From positions 1,302,001 to 1,366,000 of the forward strand of contig OY829369.1 in assembly GCA_963691775.1 (NCBI GenBank): a DNA stretch of 64,000 bases. Reading direction: 5' to 3'. This document shows positions 8,929-17,090 of this stretch, piece after piece. The position numbers and the translations under genes were made by a program. Numbering within the stretch: the stretch's first letter is position 1; each line of letters begins with the position of its first letter. A model generated the notes under the pieces. It was given only the letters and a program-made list of their open reading frames with translations, did not search any database and had not been told where the DNA came from. The stretch is from JAZBPO01 sp963691775. Its GTDB lineage: Bacteria > Pseudomonadota > Gammaproteobacteria > Pseudomonadales > Azotimanducaceae.

Positions 8929-11900
8929 CGCCTCCCGGCATGGATGCCCACAGAGAGGTGCACTTCGAGGACCACATCGTTCACTACCTCGGCGAGCACG
9001 GTTGGCTGGTAGGCGATGCCGATCGCTACGACCGTCGCCGCGCGCTCTACACAGAGGATGTGGTGGGCTGGCTGAAGGACACGCAGGACGCCGCCTGGGC
9101 GAAGCTCGAAAGCCAGAACGGCGAAAAGACCGAATCGGCAGTCCTCGATCGCCTCGTTCGTGAACTCGAGCAGAAGGGCACGCTGGAAGTCCTGCGCCGC
9201 GGTATGCAGATCGCCGGCGCCGGCCGGCTCGACATGAGTCAGGCTCGCCCCGAGGACGAGCGCAACGAGACGACCATCGCCCGCTACCGAGCGAATCGCC
9301 TGCGCGTCGTCCGTCAGCTCAAGTACGCGCCGGATCGCGAGTGGTCGCTGGACCTCGGCTTCTTCGTCAACGGCATCCCCGTTGCCACGGCCGAGCTGAA
9401 GTCGGATTTCACCCAGGGCATCACCGAAGCCGTCGAGCAGTACAAGCACGACCGGAAGCCCAAGGACGCCGGCACCGGCCGCAGCCATCCGCTTCTGACC
9501 TTCAAGCGCGGCGCGCTCGTGCACTTCGCCGTATCCACAAGCGAGATCCAGATGACCACGCGTCTGCAGGGCGCGAAGACCTTCTTCCTGCCATTCAACC
9601 TCGGCCGCGACGGCGGCAAGGGCAATCCGCCGGCCGAGGACGGCCGCTACGCCGTCGCCTACTTCTGGGAGCGCATTCTCGAGCCCGCGAACTGGCTGCG
9701 GATCCTGCACCGCTTCGTGATGCTCGAGGAGAAGATCAAGGAGCACGCGGACGGCCGGCCCTACAAGTCCGAGACGATGATCTTCCCGCGCTTCCACCAG
9801 TGGGAGGCCGTCACAAGGCTCGTCGACACCGTTCGCGAGGAGGGGCCGGGGCACCGCTACCTCATTCAGCACAGCGCCGGCTCTGGCAAGACGAACTCGA
9901 TCTCCTGGACCTGCCACGAGTTCATCCGCCTGCGCCGGCCGGACGGCGAGAAGTACTTCGATACGGTCATCGTCGTCACCGACCGCACCGTTCTCGACGC
10001 CCAGCTCCAGGATGCGATCCGCCAGATCGACCATCAGGTGGGCGTGGTGAAGGCGATCGATCGGGAATCGAGCGCGCTGCCGAAGAGCCAGCAGCTTGCA
10101 GAGGCGCTGCTAAAGAAGACCCCCATCGTCATCGTGACGCTGCAGACCTTCCCCTACGCGATGGACGCGATCCTCTCGGAGACCTCGCTCAAGGACCGCC
10201 GCTTCGCCGTCATTGTCGACGAGGCCCACACCTCCCAGACCGGCGCCTCGGCCAGCAAGCTCAAGGCCGTGCTCTCCATGGACGCCGAGGACGACATCGC
10301 GGAGATGAGCGCCGAGGACATCCTCGCGCGGCTCCAGGAGGTGCGGAAGTTCCCCGAGAACGTCAGCTACTTCGCCTTCACGGCGACGCCCAAGCACTCG
10401 ACGCTCACGCTGTTCGGCCGGCCACCGGACCCGAGCCGGCCGGCGAGCGACGACAATCTGCCTGCGCCGTTCCACGTGTACTCGATGCAGCAGGCGATCG
10501 AGGAGGGCTTCATCCTCGACGTGCTGCGCGGCTACACGTCGTACCAGACCGCCTTCAAGCTCGCCCAGGCGATGGAGAAGGACGACCGCGTCGACGGCAA
10601 GCAGGCGAACCGTGCGCTGGCGCGCTGGCTGTCGCTTCACCCCACGAACGTCGCGCAGAAGGTCGAGTTCATCGTCGAGCACTTCCGCCAGAACGTGGCG
10701 GCGCTCCTTGGCGGCCAGGCGAAGGCGATGATCGTCAGCTCCTCGCGTGCCGCCGCCGTGAGCTACAAGCTTGGCTTCGATCGCTACGTGGCTGAGAAGG
10801 GCTACTCGGACCTCCAGTCGCTTGTGGCGTTCTCCGGCAAGGTACCGGGCGGTCAGGTCGACGAGGCGCTCGCGGGGCGCGAGTTCGACGAGGCGAACCT
10901 CAATCCCGATACCGGCGGCCAGGACCTGCGCACGGCGTTCGAGCGGAACGAGTACGCGGTGATGATCGTCGCCAACAAGTTCCAGACTGGCTTCGATCAA
11001 CCGAAGCTCGTTGCCATGTATCTCGACAAGCGCGTCTCCGGCGTCGAGGCAGTGCAGACCCTTTCGCGCCTGAACCGGACCTACGCGGGGAAGGACCGCA
11101 CCTTTGTCATCGACTTCGCCAACGATTCTCAGGAGATCCTGGCCGCCTTCCAGCAGTTCTACCGCGCAGCGCAGGTCGAGGCGGTCCAGGACCCGAACAT
11201 CGTCTACGACATTCGCCATCGGCTAGATGAGGCGGGGATCGTGTTTCGCTCCGATGTCGATCGGTACGCGGAGGAGGTCCGGCGGATGATGGCCGCCGGC
11301 GAGAAGCCGGAAGCCGTCCAGCCGAGGCTGATGGGGCTCACGGATCCGGCCACAGACCGCTTCAACGGCAAGCTCCACGATCTCAACGAAATCATCGCAC
11401 GCTGGGAGGAGACCGAGCGCACGCGCCGTGAGGCGGGCGATCTCACGGGCGCCGATCAGGCCGAACTCGAACGCTCGGACCTTGCGAAGGAGCGTGATCG
11501 GCTCATGAAGTTCAAGACAGACCTCTCCACCTTCGTCCGCATGTACGAGTACATGGCGCAGGTCGTCCCGTTCGGTGATTCCGAGCTCGAGGCCTTCGCC
11601 GGTTACGCGCGCCTGCTCCGAAGTCGCCTGGAAGGCATCCAAGGCGAGGAGATCGATCTCGCTGGGCTCAAGATGACGCATTACGCGCTCCGCCCAAGAG
11701 GCGAGCTGCACGGCGTCGACCAGCGAGTCGGCGATGAGGATGACCCGGCCCTCCGGCCCGTGACGGCGGCCGGTACGGGAGATCCGCGCGACCGAGAGCG
11801 GGCCTTCCTGTCGGAGATCATCGAGCAACTGAACCAGCAGCTTGGCCTGGACCTAAGTGAAAAGGACAACGTGCGCTTCTTCGAAAGAGTGACCGAGCGC

Positions 11901-12119
11901 GTGCGCGACAACGCGGACGTGATGGCCCAGGTCGAGAACAACACTATGGAGCAGGCCATGCGGGGAGACCTTCCAGACGCTGTGACAGGCGCGATCGTCG
12001 ACTCGCTTGCTGACGATCAGGAACGCTCGGAGCGGCTTCTCTCCGATGGGGAGGTAATGAAGCGATTCATTCAACTTGTGTTCCGAGCGCTTAGCGACGA
12101 CGTTCGCCTGGGCACATAG
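8925..12119 (+). CDS. hsdR: Type I restriction endonuclease/translocase subunit
   Basis: The 1064-residue motor and nuclease subunit carries a PD-(D/E)xK-type nuclease domain with AELKSDF (Glu157, Lys159) and a following Gln-containing segment (EAVEQYKHDRKP). It then carries two RecA-like helicase domains: motif I HSAGSGKT (about 316-323), motif II DEAH (432-435), motif III FAFTATP, and a late motif with QTGFDQP and QTLSRLNR. The C-terminal helical part ends in FIQLVFRALSDDVRLGT. It translocates DNA using ATP and cuts unmodified DNA in complex with HsdM/HsdS. It starts within the stop codon of hsdS (ATGA). All key motifs are intact, so restriction is expected to be functional. Confidence 0.96.
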   Translation: MTPPGMDAHREVHFEDHIVHYLGEHGWLVGDADRYDRRRALYTEDVVGWLKDTQDAAWAKLESQNGEKTESAVLDRLVRELEQKGTLEVLRRGMQIAGAGRLDMSQARPEDERNETTIARYRANRLRVVRQLKYAPDREWSLDLGFFVNGIPVATAELKSDFTQGITEAVEQYKHDRKPKDAGTGRSHPLLTFKRGALVHFAVSTSEIQMTTRLQGAKTFFLPFNLGRDGGKGNPPAEDGRYAVAYFWERILEPANWLRILHRFVMLEEKIKEHADGRPYKSETMIFPRFHQWEAVTRLVDTVREEGPGHRYLIQHSAGSGKTNSISWTCHEFIRLRRPDGEKYFDTVIVVTDRTVLDAQLQDAIRQIDHQVGVVKAIDRESSALPKSQQLAEALLKKTPIVIVTLQTFPYAMDAILSETSLKDRRFAVIVDEAHTSQTGASASKLKAVLSMDAEDDIAEMSAEDILARLQEVRKFPENVSYFAFTATPKHSTLTLFGRPPDPSRPASDDNLPAPFHVYSMQQAIEEGFILDVLRGYTSYQTAFKLAQAMEKDDRVDGKQANRALARWLSLHPTNVAQKVEFIVEHFRQNVAALLGGQAKAMIVSSSRAAAVSYKLGFDRYVAEKGYSDLQSLVAFSGKVPGGQVDEALAGREFDEANLNPDTGGQDLRTAFERNEYAVMIVANKFQTGFDQPKLVAMYLDKRVSGVEAVQTLSRLNRTYAGKDRTFVIDFANDSQEILAAFQQFYRAAQVEAVQDPNIVYDIRHRLDEAGIVFRSDVDRYAEEVRRMMAAGEKPEAVQPRLMGLTDPATDRFNGKLHDLNEIIARWEETERTRREAGDLTGADQAELERSDLAKERDRLMKFKTDLSTFVRMYEYMAQVVPFGDSELEAFAGYARLLRSRLEGIQGEEIDLAGLKMTHYALRPRGELHGVDQRVGDEDDPALRPVTAAGTGDPRDRERAFLSEIIEQLNQQLGLDLSEKDNVRFFERVTERVRDNADVMAQVENNTMEQAMRGDLPDAVTGAIVDSLADDQERSERLLSDGEVMKRFIQLVFRALSDDVRLGT

Positions 12120-12176
12120 CGCCAAGACTAAGCGAAGAACGCGCACAGCACCGCTGCGCCTGACGGAGAACGCGCG

Positions 12177-13184
12177 ATGGCGACATGGATGATCCGCTCT
12201 GGACGCGGCGCCGAGTATCTAAGCGACTTCCTAGAAACGAACACCGTTGCAATCGGATGGTCGGAAATTGGCGACATACCGGCTGGATCAACGCGTGACG
12301 CTGTCAGCCAGCAGCTCTTTGACCAGGACTACGCCGCAGGCAATCGCTACAAGATCGGCGCCGCGGCTGGGCAAGTGTGGCGCTTCCTCAACGAGGTTCA
12401 AATCAGCGATCGCGTAGTGACCTACGACCCTAGTCGCCGCGTTTACCACCTCGGGACCATCGTCTCCGAGCCCGCGTGGCGCCCGGATCGCATTGAGCTG
12501 CTTCCTCGGTCGCGCAGCGTGAAGTGGGACGCGGAGGTCCCTCGCGACAACCTCTCGGCCAGCAGTCGCAACTCCCTAGGCGCGATCTCCACGATCTTCA
12601 TGCTGCCAGAAGACGTTGCCGCCGAACTAGAAACGGGCGGCGAAGCGCGTCCTGAACCACCGAGGCCCGGCGAGAGTACGCCCGAGGACGAGACCCAGCC
12701 GCCAGAAGAGCTCTACGAGAGCACACGTGCAGCCGGCCTGGAGTTCATAAAGGACAAGATCAGCAAGCTAGACCCAGAGGAGTTCGAGCGTCTGGTCGCT
12801 GGTCTACTCCGCGCCATGGGCTATCAGACGCGGGTCAGCCCTACCGGCCCGGACCGGGGAGTCGACATACTGGCATCGCCCGACGGGCTCGGGTTTGAGC
12901 AGCCCCGCATCGTTGTTGAGTGCAAACATCGGACACGGACTTCCATCGGAGCGCCCGACATTCGCTCATTCATTGGCGGCCGCCACCCGGAGGACAAGGG
13001 GCTGTACGTCAGTACAGGCGGCTTCACGAAAGACGCGCGCTACGAGGCAGAGCGCGCATCGATTCCGCTTACGCTGATGGACTTCGATCAACTAGTCGAG
13101 TCCATCGTCCAGCACTACGAAGCATTCGACTCGGAGAGCCGGTCGATGCTGAACCTCGGCCGCATCTACTGGCCGATCGGGTAA
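12177..13184 (+). CDS. Mrr-type restriction endonuclease with N-terminal PUA/EVE-like reader domain
   Basis: The 335-residue protein has an N-terminal domain (about 1-140: MATWMIRSGRG, VRDRV-type core, VPRDNLSASSRNSLGA) resembling PUA-superfamily modules found on Mrr-like restriction proteins, then an acidic Pro-rich linker, then an Mrr catalytic domain (about 185-320). Catalytic pattern: LDPEEFERLVAGLLRAMGY, DRGVDILA with Asp230, and VVECKHR with Glu248 and Lys250, a PD-(D/E)xK core. Family members cut DNA carrying modified bases. It starts 57 bases after hsdR on the same strand behind GGAGA, so it probably shares the transcript. Together with the next gene it adds a modification-dependent layer behind the type I system. 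Catalytic family is sure; the target modification is unknown. Confidence 0.88.
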   Translation: MATWMIRSGRGAEYLSDFLETNTVAIGWSEIGDIPAGSTRDAVSQQLFDQDYAAGNRYKIGAAAGQVWRFLNEVQISDRVVTYDPSRRVYHLGTIVSEPAWRPDRIELLPRSRSVKWDAEVPRDNLSASSRNSLGAISTIFMLPEDVAAELETGGEARPEPPRPGESTPEDETQPPEELYESTRAAGLEFIKDKISKLDPEEFERLVAGLLRAMGYQTRVSPTGPDRGVDILASPDGLGFEQPRIVVECKHRTRTSIGAPDIRSFIGGRHPEDKGLYVSTGGFTKDARYEAERASIPLTLMDFDQLVESIVQHYEAFDSESRSMLNLGRIYWPIG

Positions 13185-13193
13185 GCACCCCCA

Positions 13194-14183
13194 ATGGCCA
13201 GCTACTGGTGGGTGAACCACAAACAGACCGTGAAGCAAGAGCGCGGCGGCAACTACATCTGGTCGCCAAAACGGAACTCGAACGGTCACCGCAACGCCTT
13301 CTATGAATTCATGCGCGAAGTCGCGCCTGGCGACGTCGTGTTCTCCTATGCGTTCGCTCAGATCGGTGCCGTTGGCGTGGCGACAAGCTTCGCTTATGAC
13401 TTTCCGAAACCTGAAGAGTTTGGGAGGGCCGGAGCAAACTGGGCGGACGTTGGCTGGCGTATCGACGTCACGTTCGAGGAGCTTTCCGCGCCCGTCTCCC
13501 CGCGCGAGCACATGGATGCGATTCGACCACTGCTGCCCAAGAAGTACTCGCCGCTCTCGCAGGCCGGCCTTGGACTTCAGAGCGTTTATCTGACGAAGCT
13601 CAATCCTCATCTCGGCTCGCTCCTCGAAGAGTTGAGCGCGCTTGATCGCTATCCGCGCCTTCTAGATGGGGCAGCCACGAATCAGCAAGCTCGGGACGAA
13701 GCACCCGCGGCTCAGCTCGAGTGGGAAGAAGAAATGGTCCGCGCAATCGCTGAGGATGAAGCGCTCGAAGCTACAGATCGCAGAACACTCATTCGAGCAC
13801 GCGTCGGGCAAGGACTGTTTAGAGAGCGCGTCCTCGACCACGAACCACGTTGCCGCGTAACGGGCGTGGATCGGCGCATCCACCTCATTGCCAGCCACTG
13901 CAAACCGTGGCGCGTCAGCAGCAATGAAGAGCGGCTAGACGGCGAGAACGGATTAGCGCTCACGCCTTCAATCGATCACCTGTTCGACAAGGGTTTCATT
14001 ACGTTCGAGGACGATGGGCGCTTGGTGGTGAGTCCCGTTGCCCAGGAGGACGCACTCGTGCGCATGGGCGTACCCGTGGACGAGAAGTTCAACGCTGGGG
14101 CATTCAGCTCAGGACAGCGGAAGTACCTCGACTACCACCGCGACTACATCTTTAAGCAGTCTACGGTGGACTTCACCACCTAG
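13194..14183 (+). CDS. EVE-like domain plus HNH endonuclease
   Basis: The 329-residue protein starts with an EVE/PUA-type reader domain (about 1-110; MASYWWVNHKQT, GDVVFSYAFAQIGAVGVA), the fold that binds modified bases such as methyl- or hydroxymethylcytosine. The C-terminal HNH_2-type nuclease domain (about 200-300) has CRVTGVDRRIHLIASHCKPW (His235 in SHCKPW), then NGLALTPSIDHLFDKGF with the Asn and second His. Such EVE-HNH proteins are type IV-like, modification-dependent restriction enzymes. Only nine bases separate it from the Mrr-type gene, so the two are co-transcribed and probably act in the same defence unit. The Shine-Dalgarno is weak, consistent with coupling to the upstream gene. 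It closes the island; the next gene is convergent. Confidence 0.85.
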   Translation: MASYWWVNHKQTVKQERGGNYIWSPKRNSNGHRNAFYEFMREVAPGDVVFSYAFAQIGAVGVATSFAYDFPKPEEFGRAGANWADVGWRIDVTFEELSAPVSPREHMDAIRPLLPKKYSPLSQAGLGLQSVYLTKLNPHLGSLLEELSALDRYPRLLDGAATNQQARDEAPAAQLEWEEEMVRAIAEDEALEATDRRTLIRARVGQGLFRERVLDHEPRCRVTGVDRRIHLIASHCKPWRVSSNEERLDGENGLALTPSIDHLFDKGFITFEDDGRLVVSPVAQEDALVRMGVPVDEKFNAGAFSSGQRKYLDYHRDYIFKQSTVDFTT

Positions 14184-14216
14184 ATTGCGGCCCCTACGCA
14201 CACAACGCCATGAGAC

Positions 14217-15812
14217 CTACCCCACCAAATCTCCCGCCACCCGCTCCGCAATCATCACCGTAGTCAGATGCGTGTTCGCACACGGCACCGCGGGCATCAT
14301 CGACGCATCGATTACCCGCACGCCGTCCATTCCCCGCACTCTGCACTCCGGATCCACCACCGCACCCGGATCGTCCGACGCCCCCATGCGGCAGGTACTC
14401 GTCGCATGCTGCGTGTCACCCGCCGTCGCAAGGCACAGCGCGTCGAGGTCGTCATCCGAAAGCGCATCCAATTCATCGAGCGAGAACGGCGGTCGATCGC
14501 CGCCGGCGAAGCCTGCGGGCGACATGAACACATCGCTCGCGATCTGATTCACCGAATCGTGCCGTGCGAGCTGCAGCAATTGGCGCACGCCCTGGCGAAG
14601 TCGATCGCGGTCGCTCGCCTCGCCGAGCATGTTCGCTTCCACCACAGACTGCGCGTTCGGGTCAGCAGAGACCGTGCGCACGCTGCCACATGAGACGCAC
14701 TGGTTCAGCCACACGCCGAGCATCCCGATGCCTTGCGTGCGCTTGCCCGCCTGCTGCCGGCCGAGGCCGTCGCCGAGGCGGTTCATTGCAACAAGCATGA
14801 GGTCCTCAGGAAGCATGCCTTCAGCGCCCGAGCCGTAGCGCACGCAGCAGTTCGTATGGCGGAAACCGGGCACCGGCACGCTCTCTTCGCGTAGCTGCAG
14901 CACGAGCGAGATGAGCGGGTGGTCCTGGAAACCCTCACCGACCGGGAGTTCGTGGCGCAGCGGAATGCCTGCTTCTCCTAGCCAGTCCGCAGGGCCGATA
15001 CCCGAGCGATGCAGCACAGTCGGCGAGTGAATGGCACCCGCGCACAGCAGCACTTCCTTTGCACGCACGATCTCTTCGCCACTGCCCGTGCGCACCACAA
15101 CGCCAGCAACGCGCTCGCCTTCGAAGTACAGGCGGTCGATGAGCGCGTCGCCGCGGATGGTGAGGTTGTTCCGGCCGCGAGCGGGTTCGAGATAGCCGTC
15201 GTTGGTGGACACGCGCACGTCGTCGCGGTTGTTGATGGCGTAGGGCGAAACGCCCACGGCACCGGGGGCGTTGTGGTCCGGCGCCCAGGGGAAACCTGCG
15301 GCCATAGCGCTCTCGGCAAGGGCGAGGTCCACCGGCCCCCAGCGGTTCATGGGCGCGCGATAGATGGGGATAGGACCTTCGTCGCCGTGATAGTCCGCAT
15401 CGCCGTAGCGCAGATCGGTTTCCAGGCGATTGAAGTACGGCAGCACGGACTCGAAGTCCCAGCCTTCGCAGCCAGCCTTCACCCAGTTGTCGAACTCGCT
15501 CGCGGGGGCACGAATGGCGATCTGGCCGTTGATGGATGAGCTGCCGCCCATGCCACGGCCGCGCCAGTACACGGCGGGTTCCTGCGCCGCGGTGCGCCGG
15601 CACTGCAGCGTGTCCCAGCGGTAGTCGGCGAACTCGGGGAGCGTGATCACGCTGGACGGGTTCGGCGAGCGCATGACCATCGGTGCATCTGCGCTGCGGT
15701 AGTCCGGCCCGGCTTCTAGAAGCAGCACCTGAGCGCAATCGTGTTCGGTGACGCGGGCCGCGAGCGTCGCGCCCGCAGACCCCGCACCGACAATGATGTA
15801 GTCGTACTGCAT
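14217..15812 (-). CDS. GMC family FAD-dependent oxidoreductase (choline dehydrogenase-like)
   Basis: The 531-residue flavoenzyme oxidises an alcohol substrate. The N-terminal FAD-binding Rossmann motif is IIVGAGSAGATLAARVTE, followed by LLLEAGPDYR; the GMC signature GRGMGGSSSINGQIAIRAP (about residue 80) and KEVLLCAGAIHSPTVLHRSGIGP are present. The C-terminal active-site block is HATSTCRMGASDDPGAVVDP, VRVIDASMMPAVPCANTH and then a typical helix IAERVAGDL. Length is normal for choline/alcohol dehydrogenase-like GMC enzymes. It is the last gene of a minus-strand group; upstream (54 bases) is a hot-dog protein, suggesting a shared catabolic pathway. The substrate cannot be told from sequence. 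Confidence 0.92.
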   Translation of the reverse strand: MQYDYIIVGAGSAGATLAARVTEHDCAQVLLLEAGPDYRSADAPMVMRSPNPSSVITLPEFADYRWDTLQCRRTAAQEPAVYWRGRGMGGSSSINGQIAIRAPASEFDNWVKAGCEGWDFESVLPYFNRLETDLRYGDADYHGDEGPIPIYRAPMNRWGPVDLALAESAMAAGFPWAPDHNAPGAVGVSPYAINNRDDVRVSTNDGYLEPARGRNNLTIRGDALIDRLYFEGERVAGVVVRTGSGEEIVRAKEVLLCAGAIHSPTVLHRSGIGPADWLGEAGIPLRHELPVGEGFQDHPLISLVLQLREESVPVPGFRHTNCCVRYGSGAEGMLPEDLMLVAMNRLGDGLGRQQAGKRTQGIGMLGVWLNQCVSCGSVRTVSADPNAQSVVEANMLGEASDRDRLRQGVRQLLQLARHDSVNQIASDVFMSPAGFAGGDRPPFSLDELDALSDDDLDALCLATAGDTQHATSTCRMGASDDPGAVVDPECRVRGMDGVRVIDASMMPAVPCANTHLTTVMIAERVAGDLVG

Positions 15813-15866
15813 GGCGGCCCTTCCTTGCGCCGGTGCTGAAGCGACGAAACTCGACTCAGCTGGCCG

Positions 15867-16685
15867 CTACATGCCCCGAAGCCGGTAGATCGCGCGCAGG
15901 TCGATGCTTGCAAGCGCGGCGTTGTCGGCCTCAGCCTCGTCGAACAGCGTGACCGTGACGTCCACGAACTGGTGGCCCTTGCGCTCGAAGAAATCGGCCA
16001 CGGCCATTTCCGCAACGAGGGTGGTACCTGCGGCGATGGCGCGAAAGTGCTGCGCGGTGGTCTCGAGGTGCACCCAGGGGTTCATGTACCCATTGGCCGC
16101 CAGCACCCAGTTCGAAACACCCAGCACATACGCAGTGTTGGCGCAGGGCGCCTCGCCGGTCAGCAGCGCCGGCATCTCGTCCGACTCGGCACGCAGGTAG
16201 CGGGCCATGCGATGCGCCTGATCCCAACGAAAGCGCAGCGCACGGCAACCGTTCGCCTGCAGTTCGGCCCAGTGCGCGCGCGTCGCCGCCGGCCCCTGCC
16301 AGGTTTCTTCCTCCACCGGGTCGCCGCGCCGACGCGGTGCGGGCGGTGGCGCGTCGGGCAGCGACACTTCGGCCGTCGCACACAGCACGTCGCCAGGCCG
16401 GCGCAATTCGGCGCGATAGCTGTCCGCCGAAACGTCCGCCACGGAAACCTCGAAGCGCTCACCGTCGTAGAGCGGCGAGATCACGCGCACGTGGGAGCGG
16501 CCGCGATCGAGGAAGTCGCTTCCCCAAGCCACCACACCGGGGTGCAGCAGATAGGCAGAGACGGTCACCCCGGGCACGAGGCCACCCTCGAATCCGTAGA
16601 GCTTCGAAACCCGATCGCCGTGGATCTCGTTCTGAGAGTCCGGTACCTGATTGAACGCCTCGGCGCTCCAACCTTCGATGGTCAT
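15867..16685 (-). CDS. Hot-dog fold (MaoC-like) protein
   Basis: The 272-residue protein looks like a double hot-dog: the first half has VPGVTVSAYLLHPGVVAWG and SPLYDGERFEVSV, the second ANTAYVLGVSNWVLAANGY, NPWVHLETTAQHFRAIAAG and GHQFVDVTVTLFDE. These are the patterns of MaoC-type hydratases or acyl thioester-binding proteins; the exact reaction is not clear and a catalytic Asp/His pair of classical (R)-hydratases is not obvious. The ATG at 16685 is preceded by AGGGGA, which decides the start. It lies 54 bases upstream of the GMC oxidoreductase gene on the same strand, so the pair probably works on one substrate, perhaps an acyl-CoA derived from the alcohol. Confidence 0.7.
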   Translation of the reverse strand: MTIEGWSAEAFNQVPDSQNEIHGDRVSKLYGFEGGLVPGVTVSAYLLHPGVVAWGSDFLDRGRSHVRVISPLYDGERFEVSVADVSADSYRAELRRPGDVLCATAEVSLPDAPPPAPRRRGDPVEEETWQGPAATRAHWAELQANGCRALRFRWDQAHRMARYLRAESDEMPALLTGEAPCANTAYVLGVSNWVLAANGYMNPWVHLETTAQHFRAIAAGTTLVAEMAVADFFERKGHQFVDVTVTLFDEAEADNAALASIDLRAIYRLRGM

Positions 16686-16955
16686 GCTTTGCCGTCCCCT
16701 GTGGTTCGAACGAACCGTACACCGCCCGACGCCACCGCTGCACGATGGTGCCAGCGACACAGCTGGCGCGAAGCCTTCGGCCGTTGCCGCGAACCCACGC
16801 CTCGAAGCAAGGCTTACCGGCCATTCGAGTCCGTTCGCTCAGCGCCGGCGCGCCCTGAAAACCCAAGGCCGGCCGCCACCAGGCCACGGGCGGCGCGCTC
16901 CGGTGTCTGCTCGTTCAACCCGCGCCGCGCCTCGAGACCGCAATCGCTCGCCTGC

Positions 16956-17090
16956 TCAGAAGCGCGATCCGTACTCGATCCGAGCCTGAGCCCTCTGGCG
17001 CAGCGCGGTGTTCGCCTTCGCCGCTCGGAGGGCCTGATTCCTGAGTGCGCTCAGCGGCACCCGCGAGGCGGCGCTCTTGCCGTACGCCAT
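16956..17090 (-). CDS. Possible 44-residue coupled peptide downstream of the aminopeptidase
   Basis: The stop of the aminopeptidase gene overlaps an ATG in a TGATG arrangement, a classical translational-coupling junction. The frame runs 44 codons: MAYGKSAASRVPLSALRNQA, then a basic Ala-rich helix-like stretch, ending ARIEYGSRF. No family is recognised; the terminal aromatic residue recalls outer-membrane beta-strand ends, so it could also be a remnant of a larger gene. The rest of the space up to the hot-dog gene (16686-16955) shows nothing I recognise. Confidence 0.25.
   Translation of the reverse strand: MAYGKSAASRVPLSALRNQALRAAKANTALRQRAQARIEYGSRF

Noticed and set aside
4047..14183. Prophage or integrative element carrying the defence island
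   Set aside because: No integrase, attachment-site repeat, tRNA gene or structural phage gene was seen at either edge.
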